Shown: one piece after another, positions 1 through 11,129 of the stretch
Position numbering within the stretch: position 1 is the first letter of the stretch
Layout: each line of letters starts with the position of its first letter
From: Enchytraeus crypticus
Lineage: Eukaryota; Annelida; Clitellata; Enchytraeida; Enchytraeidae
Direction of reading: 5' to 3'
Assembly: GCA_905160935.1 (NCBI GenBank)
Contig: CAJHZI010000740.1
Span: 372,001-436,000, forward strand
DNA length: 64,000 nt
Notes under the pieces: generated by a model
The model's input: the letters and a program-made list of their open reading frames with translations, nothing else
Told to the model about the DNA's origin: nothing
The model's database searches: none
Position numbers and translations under genes: made by a program

Positions 1-1031
1 CAAATAGCCCCGTAGAGTCTGCAGATTAGTGATATATAAGCATCTTCATCAACAGTCTAGTAAGACTATGGAATGAATAAATAGTGCATATAAATGGAAA
101 ATCTTTTATAAGCAAAGAAACAACATGTTCGTTGCATGGCATGTAATACGCGACATTTTGTAAACATATTCAGATCAGCTTTATTTTATACGATATCGTT
201 TTATGAGTAGCTTTATCAAAAGAAATTAACAATTAAATCAGAGGATCAGTGTATTTCCACAAATCACTTCCTCCATATTAGACATCTAGAGATAACAACA
301 ACTATTAGTAATTGAAACAACTGAGTATCACATGTGTGCTCTAAAAGAAATTTTAAAACTACTGCAATATAAGCTATCTAAGCATCCTAACATTTATTAT
401 ACATCTAACTAGGCTAAACATTAAGGGGTTGAATTTAGTGAAAATAGTTTAGCTGAGCGTCAACATCCGAAGTTATTAACGAGCCCGGGCCCGGTTAGTA
501 CTTGGATGAGCCTTGGAAGAACGAGTACTAGCAGCTTTGAATGAAAACACCAAATGTATTAGAAGATTATTCTTAAATCCGCTACGGCCCCACTCTATGG
601 TCTATCAAAAGGCAACGATTACGAATATCCATAGAAAAGAAGGAGACAGTAACGAAAACTATAAAAAAACAGAAACTTAGTAAGAAGCTCTGTAGCACAT
701 GCGGTATGTCATGTGTGTAACCATATGAACAAAAACATTATGTTACCCTAAAACGTATTATTTAATTAGACTAATGATCATAAGAATAATAATATAGGAC
801 TAATGAATCATTAAATATATGATACACTTTACCAATAATCAGGAAACTTACGAACAAGAAACTGACGTTAAACTTTGTTTAGTCAATTTAATGAAATAAA
901 TTTAATACACAATTTTATACATTTCTGAAATATACAAAATATACAATTTCGGAAATACAGAAAATATAATATAATATACGCATTTTATCAGATAAATAGC
1001 AACGGTTTAGAAAGCAAAATGTTCCACGGAC

Positions 1032-1097
1032 CTCCACTAGCGTATTCCATCACTAGATATAAAGTCTTCTCCGTTTCAATGACTTCAAATAGCTTCA
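1032..1097 (-). CDS. MARK (par-1): MARK exon 5: hinge exon (residues 141-163)
   Basis: A 66-bp exon, acceptor gttttgttctcag| and donor GGAG|gtccgt. With the carried-in G it encodes [22 protein letters not shown], the beta-4/beta-5 strands and hinge of MARK kinases. It ends in phase 1. The next expected exon, with the EVFDYLVAHGR-like segment, was not found in 1-1031. Confidence 0.9.
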
Positions 1098-4000
1098 CTG
1101 AGAACAAAACACAGAAACAATATTATCACTTCCAAACAACAGATGTAAATATTTAATACTACGAAAAGATAGACTTTAATTTTGATCATTTAAAATTAAA
1201 AATTCACATGCTACACTCATTAGCTATCAATCAGCATAATATTATTCTACAGCGCTCAATTATCAATTATCATTTGAATTTTTAAATCTTAAATGATCAA
1301 AATTAATGTCTATCTTTTCGCAGTATGAAATATTTATATCTGTTGTTTGAAAGTGATAATATCATTTTATCATATAATGTTAATAATATTTTAAAACATA
1401 ATCTCTTAGTGCACTGTCTACTGGCAGGTCCATGGTACATAACGCCTCCACTCTTCTCCGCCTTCTTCTTCATTTTCACATATGAGTGGGTCTTTAAATC
1501 ATCTAACATACCTAATCTCGGCCTGCCCCTGCCTCTTTTCCTTCCATTCTACCTTCTATGACCTCTTTTAATAGACCTTCCCACCTTAGAATGTGTCCTA
1601 TCCATCTCTTCTTCCTATTTCTTAGTACATTTATCAACTGTCTACCTGTGTGCCAACTCTCTCCAGGACTTCCTCATTTGTAACCTTTTGAGTCCAGCTA
1701 ATCCTCTTCATTCTTCTCCAAATCCACATTTCCAATGCCTCCAGTTTCCTAATATCTTCCTTCCTTAAGGTCCATGTTTCACATCCATACAATAGCGCGG
1801 TCCAAACCAAATAAAACATAATATGTTAAAATAAAAATTATTAACATATTATGTTAATAATTTTAATCTCCGATGATTTTCAAAACATCAGAATTTAATT
1901 ATATGAACATACTGAAATTAGCATTATGCAATCAATTTTCAACAAGCATATGTACTTAACATTAAACAATATTCTGATGAGAGTGAACAACTGTCATATA
2001 ACGGTATAGCACACAGAACATATAACGTTTTAAATTAGCAGAGTATCGTCTACAGAAGTTATAGAGATTAGACTGTACACTTAGGAAAAATGCAAAACTT
2101 GCATGTAAAAGAAGATTCACGAAAGCAGAAAAGTAAAGATAATTATGTTCGCTTTCGTGTTTTCCATTGTTGAAGTTGTAAAACAGGTATAACATAGGCT
2201 ACAGAAAGAGTTCATACCAATATTAGGATGATCTAACTGCTGCATGATTTTCATTTCGCGAAAGACCTGTGAACAGCATAGCAAGATACAATTATATACA
2301 TGTCTGTATTGTGCCATACATATGTTATGTGTCATAAACAGGTATTGTGCTGCACACTTCTTATGCTATGCAATAAGAAAAAGAGAAATACAACATGAAT
2401 CAATATTAAACAATAGAACATTGTGTCCACTAGGTAGCATTTGGGCATGCTACCATTAATATTTTTATTAATTCACTAGCTGACATTAAAAGTTTTGCCA
2501 TTTTATAATTTTATTGCATGAAAAATGTAGCGACACGACATTGACAAGACAAATTTTAATCAGACTTAATGAATAAAATTAATTGTTAAAGCATACTTCT
2601 CAATAAACCGAATTGAAAACTACAAGAAAAGAGCTCAGAATAGGGAGTACCACTATAAGAAATGATTTGCCACATAGGTCCATTAGACTAAACATTTACG
2701 CATAAATTAATTAAAATATCATAAATGGCCTCTATCTTTAAAAAGAACTATATTTTCAGGCTGTAAAATTGTATATTTCATGTAGAAGTCAGTTTGCAAA
2801 TTAGCTAGATAGTACCATTTCAAATACTCCGCTTTAAAATAATTTCAAAAATCAATCAATCACATCGATCATAAGAATTTAACGTCCGGTTCCTCATCAA
2901 AAGTCAACTTCAGGGACGTCAAAATGACTAAAAAGTAACGAATTACTTCAAAACTTTAATCAAAACAATATGTGATGTAATTTCATACTAGCCTAGCTAT
3001 CCTTAATATTCAGAAAAGATCACGCCGTAATCGAATAGAAAATGCCTGTAAGTTGAATTTATTTTGAATGTTAGTTTATTTTGAGCACCTTGTATTCCGA
3101 GATACCATTTAATTGTCTAATATTGGGCTGTCTAACCTTGGGTAGGCTTTGATGATTCAGCTGCGTTTTATCAATGATTTTTATTGCGCACTACAAAAGA
3201 AAATATATAAAATGTAGAATCAAAAATATATGTACTACACCACCAAAATGGCAAAATATAATCATCATCATCATCTTCCTTTGAATCCCAGTTTAACTAG
3301 GGTCGGGATACGAATAGTCTTTCTCAAATCCTCAAAATAGCAATACAGTATAAATTTAACTAAATTAGTAGGCATTTTTAAAATTAAATAGTTACTCAAA
3401 TTCTGTTTTTCCTAAAGAGTACAAAAATGCAATTAAAAATGTAAATATATAGTAAAGACCAATTAGCTTAAGTACTGAGGAATACAATGGCAAAATATCT
3501 TAGTAGTCTTATATGATCTAACTTAGACATTTGATTCAGGTGAGTAAAGCAAAGTCCGTAAATCTGATGAGCAAACTATGCTAGTGAAAACAGCTGATAT
3601 TAGCATAACTGAAGCATGTTCCTATAGTATCTACTAAAGAGGATGTATTCTATAGAAGCTCTATCTGCACAACTCTTCTTAAACTTCGTTTTTATCATTT
3701 TATTCTAGATTAGAGTCTCTAACAAAACACAATCTATTAAAAAATAACATATCTTACTCCAAGGTTATTTACTGCCTAAATAATATAATTTTCATAAAAT
3801 AACAAAATAAAAGATAGATTTAAGAATTTGTAATATTTTCACAGGTTCTGCAACAGTAAAAAGCTTAAGCTTTTTTGTTTTTGTAACTATTAAAAGCAAC
3901 AGAATAAGTGTCTGAAAGGTAACCAACCTCTTTATTGGTTGGAATATGACGAGCAAGTTTGACCTTGGCAAAGTTGCCCTTGCCTATCGTTTTACCGAGC

Positions 4001-4308
4001 TTATATTTGCCGATATGTGGTTCCTCAACACCTCTACTCCGGGACGAGACTCGAGTCCCGGACACATCTCCGGATAATTGCTGGAGTATAGTAACAGCAT
4101 AGAATTTAAACCCAACACATTAATTTTATTATAGCTACTTGATTCGAACATTAAAATAGCAAATTATTTTGATCTGGTTTTAAATTTAGTCTCAAAGAGT
4201 CTAAAAAGATTATGCTAAAACATTCGGTATCTTTACCCTACTGGATTAAATTTTGTAAAATAGAAACAATTATATCAATAATTAAGAATATATAAATGTA
4301 ATGGTTAT

Positions 4309-4350
<42 letters not shown>

Positions 4351-5815
4351 ATGTATTTGATAAGATCAGCCTGCCATAAGACAAACACTAATATCCGCTA
4401 CAAACTAGAAAGGAATGCTCTCGTGTCTGGCAGCTGACATCACACCGACACTACCGCAGCGACAATATTCCCCCGACACTACCGCACCGACAAATCTAAA
4501 CCGACACTACCGCACCGACTATATTCCCCGACACTACCTCACCGATAATATTCCCCCGACACCACCGCACCGACAATTCTACACCGACACTATCGCACCG
4601 AAAATTCTACATCGACGCCACATTCGGTAATTCCACACCGACTATGGTCATTCTGTAATATAGCTTTACTGAGTTTTATTGGATTAGTATTGAATCCCTG
4701 GATATTGGTTCGCATTGTTTTGGGCCCCGCACTCTGCTCATCGAATTGGATTTGGTGCCATAGTGCTCAATGTTATCATGGACAACAACGTACAGCACTC
4801 TAAATCTGCTGTTGTTGTAGTTGTTGAGTTAGTAAGGATTAATGAGCTACTAGATCTGTATCGTTTATTTTTAAGCTCTAGCTATATTTTTTCATCAGTT
4901 TTTCTTTTTGATATATTTATGCAAAGATTTCTTAATATTGTTAACTAAAATAAAGCTAAATGTAACGTCTGTATCTCTGAATACAGTCCATGAAGGTCCA
5001 ACAGAAACTTGAACAAATGGCATCATGCTTGTTAGGAAGACTTGCCTTCAACTCACCCACCGAGTCACTACTGCGGTAGCCTATTTGTTTAAAAGCTGGT
5101 AAAGCTAAGATAAACGTCAGATTCCTCACTCGAAAGCGATGTCAGTGACGGGCGAGCCCAGGATTTGAACCCGAATATACTGATCCGCGGTCGAATATCT
5201 AACTGCATATGTTTAACTACATTTCCATATTAAATTTTACGTTCTTTGAGGTTTATTGTAATGTCTCATCTATCTCTAATCATATCTAACTCTAGTAAAA
5301 ATTGCCAAAAAGCCTATCTATCTAGGATGTATTTAAATGTTTATTAGAACATCGTTAAAAATAATCAGATATTAAACCATTGCACTTATCAATGTATTAT
5401 CTTGAGTGCATTATATAACGTTGCATTGAATTACATTGCATTGCATTGAATTGTATTGAATTGCATTGCATTGCACTGTATTATATTGTGCTGTTCTATG
5501 CTGTGCTCTGCTGTGCTGTGCTGTACCGCATCACATCGCATCGTATCGTATCGCATTGTATTGTATTGTATTCTATCGTATTACATAGTATTACATTTTG
5601 CATTGCATTGAATTAAATTGTATTGCATTATGCGGTTATCAAGTACAAACCTTAGACCGATGACGATGATGATGTGACGACGATGATGAGGAGTGAGCGG
5701 AGGGGAGGGATTCGAGCACGGGTTGGAGGGAGGAGGGGGTGCGAGCCCCGGACCCTGAGGAACTGTACCCGGAAGATCTGTGCGTGTGAGGGGCGGTCTG
5801 TACTGACGTCATCAT
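1032..5815 (-). CDS. MARK (par-1): MARK/PAR-1 Ser/Thr kinase, 5' half, five exons (runs off the left edge)
   Basis: Five minus-strand exons (5651-5815, 3928-4080, 3137-3190, 2218-2266, 1032-1097) join in phase to give 162 codons plus one base. The product has a Ser/His-rich N-terminus (residues 1-73), then [19 protein letters not shown] with the glycine loop G88-K-G90-N-F-A-K-V95, the beta-3 lysine K110 in CAIKIID, the helix-C glutamate E128 in [20 protein letters not shown], and the hinge LVMEYASG. This order and spacing are those of the MARK/PAR-1 family of AMPK-related kinases. Family members phosphorylate microtubule-associated proteins and polarity proteins at the cell cortex. The catalytic loop, activation loop, UBA and KA1 parts must lie left of position 1. 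An in-frame TGA five codons before the ATG supports the start. No other gene is interleaved. Confidence 0.88.
1119..1361. repeat. Foldback inverted repeat, ~92-bp arms
   Basis: Arm 1119-1210 is matched in reverse complement by arm 1271-1361 at roughly 90 percent, around a ~60-bp spacer. A shared core is CGAAAAGATAGACTTTAATT in one arm, with a single change in the other. It sits in MARK intron 4, starting about 20 bp upstream of the exon 5 acceptor. It looks like a foldback/MITE-type element. Confidence 0.75.
1401..1822 (-). mobile_element. 3' end of a non-LTR retrotransposon (RTE/Jockey-like), decayed
   Basis: Minus-strand translation gives [20 protein letters not shown], then [31 protein letters not shown] and [12 protein letters not shown], spread over two frames with stops between. 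This is the familiar C-terminal stretch after the reverse transcriptase in many animal LINEs. The last ~90 bp recur at 29813-29915, 44334-44382 and 55200-55290. Confidence 0.85.
2218..2266 (-). CDS. MARK (par-1): MARK exon 4: helix-C exon (residues 125-141)
   Basis: A 49-bp exon, acceptor gctgttcacag| and donor ATTG|gtatga, encoding [16 protein letters not shown] plus the first base of Val141. Glu128 is the helix-C glutamate that pairs with the beta-3 lysine. Confidence 0.9.
2877..2930 (-). mobile_element. SINE-C 3' fragment
   Basis: The element reads GACGTCCCTGAAGTTGAC... GAGGAACCGGACGTTAAAT and is flanked by a TTGA-type tail. The same block with the same tail is at 38080-38131, and TTA-tailed relatives are at 16575-16668 and 47636-47728. 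Confidence 0.6.
3137..3190 (-). CDS. MARK (par-1): MARK exon 3: beta-3 lysine exon (residues 107-124)
   Basis: A 54-bp exon with acceptor ttttgtag| and donor AAG|gttaga, encoding [18 protein letters not shown]. It carries the ATP-anchoring Lys110. MARK genes normally read [12 protein letters not shown] here, so the first codon (TGC, Cys) replaces a usual Val. Both flanking junctions are phase 0. Confidence 0.88.
3257..3325 (-). mobile_element. Rep3 3' fragment with (GAT)n tail
   Basis: It matches, in reverse, the end of the ~250-bp element at 21801-22050 and 40390-40680: a core ATTCGTATCCCGACCC followed by a trinucleotide tail. It lies in MARK intron 2. Confidence 0.6.
3928..4080 (-). CDS. 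MARK (par-1): MARK exon 2: start of kinase domain (residues 56-106)
   Basis: The acceptor is ...atactccag| at 4081-4083 and the donor is GAG|gttggt at 3927-3922, giving 153 bp in phase 0. It encodes [20 protein letters not shown] followed by [19 protein letters not shown] and [12 protein letters not shown]: the family linker, the glycine-rich loop and beta-strands 1-2. Confidence 0.9.
4311..4343. repeat. (TA)n microsatellite
   Basis: About 16 perfect TA units in MARK intron 1. Confidence 0.95.
4437..4645 (+). repeat. ~28-bp minisatellite
   Basis: About seven imperfect copies of a unit beginning CGACACTACCGCACCGAC, in MARK intron 1. It is open in one frame over 71 codons (4415-4630), but that is a by-product of the repeat. 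Confidence 0.85.
4713..4811 (+). repeat. Dispersed repeat, copy 1 of 2
   Basis: About 90 bp resembles 45853-45935. Both contain a block close to ATAGTGCTCAATGTTATCAT followed by GGACAACA and AGCACTCTAA. The family is unnamed, and the short ORFs over both copies differ in length and have no recognisable domain. Confidence 0.5.
5093..5210 (-). mobile_element. SINE-B (tRNA-derived), near full length
   Basis: In reverse complement it has the family order: CGACCGCGGATCAGTAT, a pol III B-box-like GGGTTCAAATCC, GGGCTCGCCCGTCACTGAC, CTTTCGAGTGAGGAA, and a tail ending near TTAGCTTTACCAGC. Best copies are at 15035-15170, 28102-28238 and 40130-40262. Confidence 0.8.
5398..5638 (+). repeat. Degenerate pentanucleotide satellite
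   Basis: About 48 pentamers drift from TTGCA/TTGAA through TGTGC and ATCGC/ATCGT to TTGTA. It lies immediately downstream of the MARK first-exon donor. Confidence 0.9.
5651..5815 (-). CDS. MARK (par-1): MARK first coding exon (residues 1-55)
   Basis: This GC-rich island in AT-rich DNA is open for 55 codons from a double ATG (5815-5810) to a donor AAG|gtttgt. It encodes [19 protein letters not shown] and then a low-complexity Ser/His tail ending HHHRHRSK. It ends in phase 0, as the next MARK exon requires. An in-frame TGA lies five codons upstream of the first ATG. Ser-rich, poorly conserved N-termini are usual in MARKs, so the assignment rests on position, composition and phase rather than on homology. 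Confidence 0.68.
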
Positions 5816-6006
5816 AACCTCTTTGAGTCACACATATTTAGATACACAGTCAGATACAGTCCAGCATTCAGAAGATAGGATGACGAGAGATATAAACAAA
5901 GACACATGCGGCAGGAGGCGGGTAACCAGGAGGCCAGACTAGATTTAACCAGATTTAACCTGACTGATGCAGACTTAACCTGATGGAAGCAGCTTTCCGA
6001 TATCAC
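5812..6006 (-). other. Upstream ORF whose stop overlaps the MARK start codon
   Basis: A 64-codon ORF in the presumed 5' leader ends in TGA at 5814-5812. That stop shares two bases with the MARK ATG (5815-5813) in the string ATGA. An inner ATG at 5835 gives a 7-residue version, MCDSKRL, with the same stop. The peptide resembles nothing I know. Whether the transcript reaches 6006 is unknown, but the short version needs only about 20 nt of leader. Confidence 0.45.
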
Positions 6007-7517
6007 CAGTTAACTGAAAATGCAAACATGCAAAATATTACTATTTAAACATTAATAATACCGCAGATAATTATTCATATTTTGAATTACTATCTTATGC
6101 ATAGCTGCTTAAGAGGTCCAACATTTTAACGGTTTACCGTTAGGCTGCAAGGACCCTGTACATTTTAAAATTGAAACAAATTTAGTAAAATGTCAAGCAA
6201 CGAACTAATGAGACAAACAAATGAAGATGATAATAAAGTAGCCTACAGCAACTGAGCAATTGCCTATAGCAATTGAGCAACCTCGATCAGTTTGACAATG
6301 TAACTAATATTTCCTAAATAGCTAGGAAAGGTATGTTCTATAAATGTACATGTATTTAATTATACCGCAACATATAATGCTCCTAAATGTCGTCAATTTT
6401 ATAACCCTGTTCTTAATTCAACAAAAGATTAAGCCACTAATACTACGAGACGGTAGATTTCTAAGAAATCTTTTCTGAACTTCGGAAAGCTTTTTAAAAG
6501 ATAAGGCAAGCTATATCAACTGGACAGCCCTGGACGGTATAGCCTCTTGCAGCATTCTGGTCATTTGGTATTTTTGTAGAATCGCAGCATTGAGGTTACG
6601 AAAGCTGGTACAGCCAATGTTAACGTCAGTTTCCTTGCTCGAAAGCGATGGGATTTTCTGAGGCTTTCGCAGTCTGTACATCTGTTGCAATCTAAGATAA
6701 ACTTGTTAATGAATTTAGTAAAGGATGTTTAATTAACAACATTGTTTTACAGGTCGATCGTCGTTGCCGAATTTATGAACAAGTAATATTTGATTATTTA
6801 ATATTAAAATATTTTTATGTACCTGTAGATATAATCTCCTAAGATACTATACTCTCATGCTCAAATTTTCACAGTTAAGTTAAAATAATATTGAAATACT
6901 TAATATCTTGAGCAGGTTATCATTAAACAATTGTATACACAAAAGTATTACTCATATATTTATTACACATATTGTAATAAATATACATGAAGGTCACAAA
7001 TGAGCTAATAAAATTCTGTGCAAGTAATTGTTTATGATATTGTTCGTTAAATTAATAAACGCCAATAGATTTAATTTATAGCTTTATTTTCAAATATTTA
7101 AAAAATTATTTAAATAGAGTAACAGTATATAGCAATTTGGAAACGTGAAACCTGGCTTTATATCCCAGATCAGAGTAAAAAGAATAAACTCTTGGACGAT
7201 GAAAGAAAGATTACTAATAGAGTCTCACAGACTGCAATGTACGGTTCTTCTATAGCTACCTCAATCTAATCAGAGTAAAGAGTAACTAAATTTCAACGAC
7301 TTCTTACGCAGAAACCCAATAGATAGTGTGTAAACGTATGCGTACTGTTACATTTGATGAAATCTTTCGAGCGTAAAAGTCACCGAGCATTTCAACAGAG
7401 TTTTTAACATATTTATTTTGATTATTTTTGCTCTTTTAATTTCACGAATGACTACATTTATTTATTGTTTCCACGGGCGTGTAATTAAAGTAGCTTACAC
7501 TTCACTTTTTGTTTTTA
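6007..7517. other. Intergenic, no gene seen
   Basis: AT-rich sequence with short random ORFs only. A truncated minus-strand SINE-B 3' end (AACGTCAGTTTCCTTGCTCG) lies at 6598-6653. Nothing else is recognisable. Confidence 0.6.
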
Positions 7518-7753
7518 GAATGTCTCAATAGCGTAGGGGTAACGTCATGAAGTTTTAAATGACAGATCCTGAGGTGAATTAAACCCTCGCGGGTTCGAAT
7601 CCCAGCCGCGCTGATCTGAGAGTAATTTCTCGAACATTCACTGGACTGGTTACACGGAAAATGGAGTAAATTGCCTAACGGTTTAACATGTGGTATTAAA
7701 AAGTGATAGATGTCAATATAGTTTATCATTTCACTATAATGCGAGTTTACTTC
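7518..7753 (+). mobile_element. SINE-A (tRNA-derived), full length
   Basis: It starts TGTCTCAATAGCGTAGGGGT (A-box-like), has B box GGGTTCGAATCCC, then CTGATCTGAGAGTAA, CATTCACTGGACTGGTTAC, and ends near CACTATAATGCGAGTTTAC. Eight copies lie in this window, in both orientations. Confidence 0.85.
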
Positions 7754-8618
7754 ACGGAGCTGAATTTAAAAATTACCTTCTCTACATAGTATACTGATCT
7801 GTATGATGTGAGTCCAATAACAAATAATTTGTAATGCTAGCAACATAGATAGTAGGAATATCGTTATCTTGCCAGGATAAAATATGCTGAATTTGGAATA
7901 GAAGAAAACACAGAGGAGGAGAAAAAAGAAGAACAAGAAGAAGAAGATGGAAGAAGAAGTGTTATACTTAAAAGCACTTGTAGGGCGTTAATTAAATTTT
8001 TAGGTCCAGAATAAATAAATAACATCATACGACGCTTCCAGCCTCGTTCAGAGAAATATATTCAAAATATACAAAAGGCAATATTACAGTCTGTATTTGA
8101 ATATCTCAATTTGATACTATGTAGCCTAACGATGCTAAATTCGTAACCAGTTTTCAGTGCTTTGACAGCATCAATGAATACCTATCAATACTACACTGAC
8201 AGAATTTCAGAATAAATGGCATATGAAGACCATAGGTTACATTAAGATGTGGATAAAAAATAAATAAAGAGAATAAAACAGAATAAAAATATAAAGCTAG
8301 AATTTTCATTCAAATAGCTGGTTACTTCGCTTTTTTGTAAATATAACTGTATAATGTCATTATCTATCTTTCTGCCTGGGGAAGACGCTGTGAAGATTGC
8401 TGATGATAGAAACGAATGGAGGAATGTTGCCGCTCTATGTTCTGTACCGAAAGCAAGGAACTGATGATGAGTGAATGTCATTATCTAGCTTAAATATGTA
8501 TATTGTATTAGCTAAGTATATACATTCTTGTTAGTTATTATATAGGCCTATTAATGTTAAGCTAGTAATTTGCTGTCTGACTCAGAACTGTTATGTTATG
8601 TTATTAGGTACAGCCTTT

Positions 8619-8880
8619 TGTGAAGGGATTAACTCACAGAATGTCTTAACTTAATAGAGAAGGGTCTTTTCTTCTTCAGTGAACTGCCAAGTGGCAGGTT
8701 TAAGGTACATATTCATACTCAGTGTCTGCTTTCTCGCTCCATAAGAGCACTCCTTAGATCAACAAGTTAATCCCTTCACAAAGTCTATGCCTTATCCATT
8801 CATTATGTAGCCTATAGCTTGAGAAAATATGGCTTCTGAGGTGGTTTCCCGTTGACTTCCTCAGTTAGGTGGATTAATTA
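8619..8880 (+). repeat. Rep5 dispersed repeat with an internal inverted repeat
   Basis: It contains TTTGTGAAGGGATTAACT near 8621 and its exact reverse complement near 8767. The core GCCAAGTGGCAGG, then AAGGTACATATTCATACTCA, recurs at 36440-36650 (+), 9305-9422 (-) and 31025-31135 (-). The family is not recognised. Confidence 0.6.
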
Positions 8881-9033
8881 CCATTTAATCCTGGGGGAAA
8901 ATAGTTCATGGTGAGGTGGGACCCCTCGTGCCATCCTCAGCTCCTGCCTTTAGTCGCCTCTTACGTACACGCGGCAGATTGTTTGCGGTTGCCCTATTCT
9001 GCAGTGGTCCAACCACACCCGAGCACAACACGG
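8881..9033 (-). mobile_element. Rep3 5' fragment, degenerate
   Basis: In reverse complement it carries a TGCAGAATAGGGCAACCG...AGGCGACTAAA order matching the start of the Rep3 copies at 21801 and 40390. It abuts a 5'-truncated SINE-A at 9038. Confidence 0.45.
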
Positions 9034-9037
9034 GGCA

Positions 9038-9256
9038 CGTCATGAAATTTTAAATGACAGATCCTGTGGTGAATTGAACCCTCGTGGGTTCGAATCTCAG
9101 CCTCGCTGACCTGAGAGTAAAATCTCGGACAGTCACTGAACTGGTTATACGGAAATGGACTAAATTGCCTAATGATTTAAACATGTGGTATTAAAGTGGA
9201 AGATACCAACATAGCTGATCATTTCACTCTAATGCGTGTTTACTTTTACTTTTACT
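9038..9256 (+). mobile_element. SINE-A, 5'-truncated
   Basis: It begins at CGTCATGAAATTTTAAATGA, has B box GGGTTCGAATCTC and the normal 3' part. It lacks the first ~25 bp with the A box. Confidence 0.8.
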
Positions 9257-9304
9257 TTGAGCTGCCTTGAGTGCTCAAAGAAGAGTGCTACACTTCTTTT
9301 CTTT

Positions 9305-9422
9305 TTCTTCTTCTTTTACTCTGAGTGATCCATATGGAGCGTGATAACAAAATGTGAGTATGAATAAGCACCTTGGATCTGCCACTTGGAAGAACCCTAG
9401 AGAGAGAGAGAGAGAGAGAGAG
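9305..9422 (-). repeat. Rep5 fragment ending in (GA)n
   Basis: In reverse complement it shares GCAGATCCAAGGTGC and TTATTCATACTCAC with the Rep5 copies. It ends in about 12 GA units at 9399-9422. Confidence 0.6.
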
Positions 9423-9904
9423 ATGCTATTGTTGCGTTCAATGAAGAAAATCAACACACGATATTTTGTGTTCCGCGGAGCAACTACTTTAAGGGCAAAA
9501 GCTTACGTACTTACTAATTTAAAAGTCAAATAAAAAATAATATAACTATCAACGACGCTCGAAGCGTCCTCAACATATCATCGGACAGCCTAACTGCCGC
9601 TAAACTTTCAGATTTACTTTACACACGCTCACTGACCTATATCAACCACAGAAATAACATCCCAATGAAATTAGACCATACGGATCAAATCTCATTTGAA
9701 TGGTCGTTGACGAAAGTAAACAAAGTTTTCCACGTTTCGTTATAAAACTTCCAATGTCGACGGCTTGGCAGGAAAATAAGCACATAACATGTGCGCTAAA
9801 TTGTTAATAAATATAATTAGATAACAAACATCCCAGGTATTATCAAAAAAATACGAAATACGCAGGCTAACTATCTAACTAATTATCCTCATCAAGCGTT
9901 AAGC

Positions 9905-10098
9905 AACGCCATGATAGTTTAAATGGCTATAAGACACTTAATGCTGATCAGAGAGTAATCTAGAAAATTCGCAGAACTGATAGTATGGATAACTAACTAA
10001 ACTGCCTAATAGTTAAACACGCGATGTTATGAGGGATATTTATGATAAAGGACGGATATATCACATAGACGACGCATAGATGTGTGATTAACTTTAAC
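9905..10098 (+). mobile_element. SINE-A, old and degenerate
   Basis: The order of SINE-A blocks is retained (GCCATGATAGTTTAAATGGC, GCTGATCAGAGAGTAATCT, AACTAAACTGCCTAATAGTT) but with many changes and without a clear B box. Confidence 0.5.
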
Positions 10099-10254
10099 TT
10101 ACGTGTAATGTTTTTTAAACTTCTACCTTAGTCTGTCTAATGTACTATAACAACTACTGAGCAAAAGTAGAACCTATTAAAAAATATGCTAATATCGTTT
10201 TAGTTAATTTCATTAGGAATGAATAATGACAATGAATTAATTTAATTTAACGAA

Positions 10255-10500
10255 TGAATAATGAAGATCTTTTATTCGTCAATTAGGCAATTAAGAAATT
10301 TAACAAGTATCGTACAAAGACCGAAACAGTGCAGAATACAAAATACAAGTGAGATAAATAAACAATCTTACACTAGAGCGCTTCTACAAAAATTGTTACA
10401 AACATTTTGTTTCATATTGCGTAACGTAGCTTCGATTAAAGATTGGTAATTTAATTCTAAATTTACAATTCTACATAGAGTTCTCTCAATAATGCTAGTG
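10255..10500 (+). repeat. Rep7 dispersed repeat, copy 1
   Basis: About 240 bp that match 31650-31910 in reverse complement at roughly 85 percent. Shared blocks include TTTATTCGTCAATTAG, CGAAACAGTGCAGAA and CATATTGCGTAACG. The 62-codon ORF here is not conserved as a frame in the other copy, so it is probably non-coding. Confidence 0.6.
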
Positions 10501-11129
10501 AATTAATATAATTAATGAATGAATAATGACAACGAATTTATATCATTTATGATATTAATACGTGTACGAGGAAAAGTACATGTTTCAAACAGAAACTGGT
10601 GCATAATAAAGTTTAACAACGTACAAGCCTGTTGAGAAAATAGCACAGGTTTGACTACAAGATAAACGGCTTTAAGCTATATTTATTCCTGTGGCGCATA
10701 TTTAGTCGTTAGACTTAGAGCCTCAGGTTTTTTTTATTAAATTAGCGCTTCATTTAGTTTACTAATTTACCTTCTTCACATCTTACTCTGGCCTTCAGCT
10801 GCATTGGCCTGACGAACGGTTTTACCGAAAATGGTACATTCACTTGTACGTTTGTCAGCGTAAGATTAGTATGGCTTTCAAAAGTAGTAGCTGACATCAA
10901 CTCTGTGCGAAGAAAAAGCTTCATTTTCATTCAATTTAATTAAATGATTGATCATGTTGGAGTGTTGATCACGTGATCGCCTCTCGCTCATTGCTACTAC
11001 ATGATGAACCAAATCAACAGATTTTAGAGATTCATAGAACTTAGAATTCAGAAGCAAGTAGAATTTAGGAATAGTGAGAACTTTGGAACACGCAAAACTT
11101 ACAAAGGATAGTCTGTTTAGAATATCACA

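Noticed and set aside
3865..4065. MARK ORF read on past 3928 to a C-terminal [14 protein letters not shown]
   Set aside because: That stretch is intron after the donor GAG|gttggt; the next exon supplies the expected kinase sequence.
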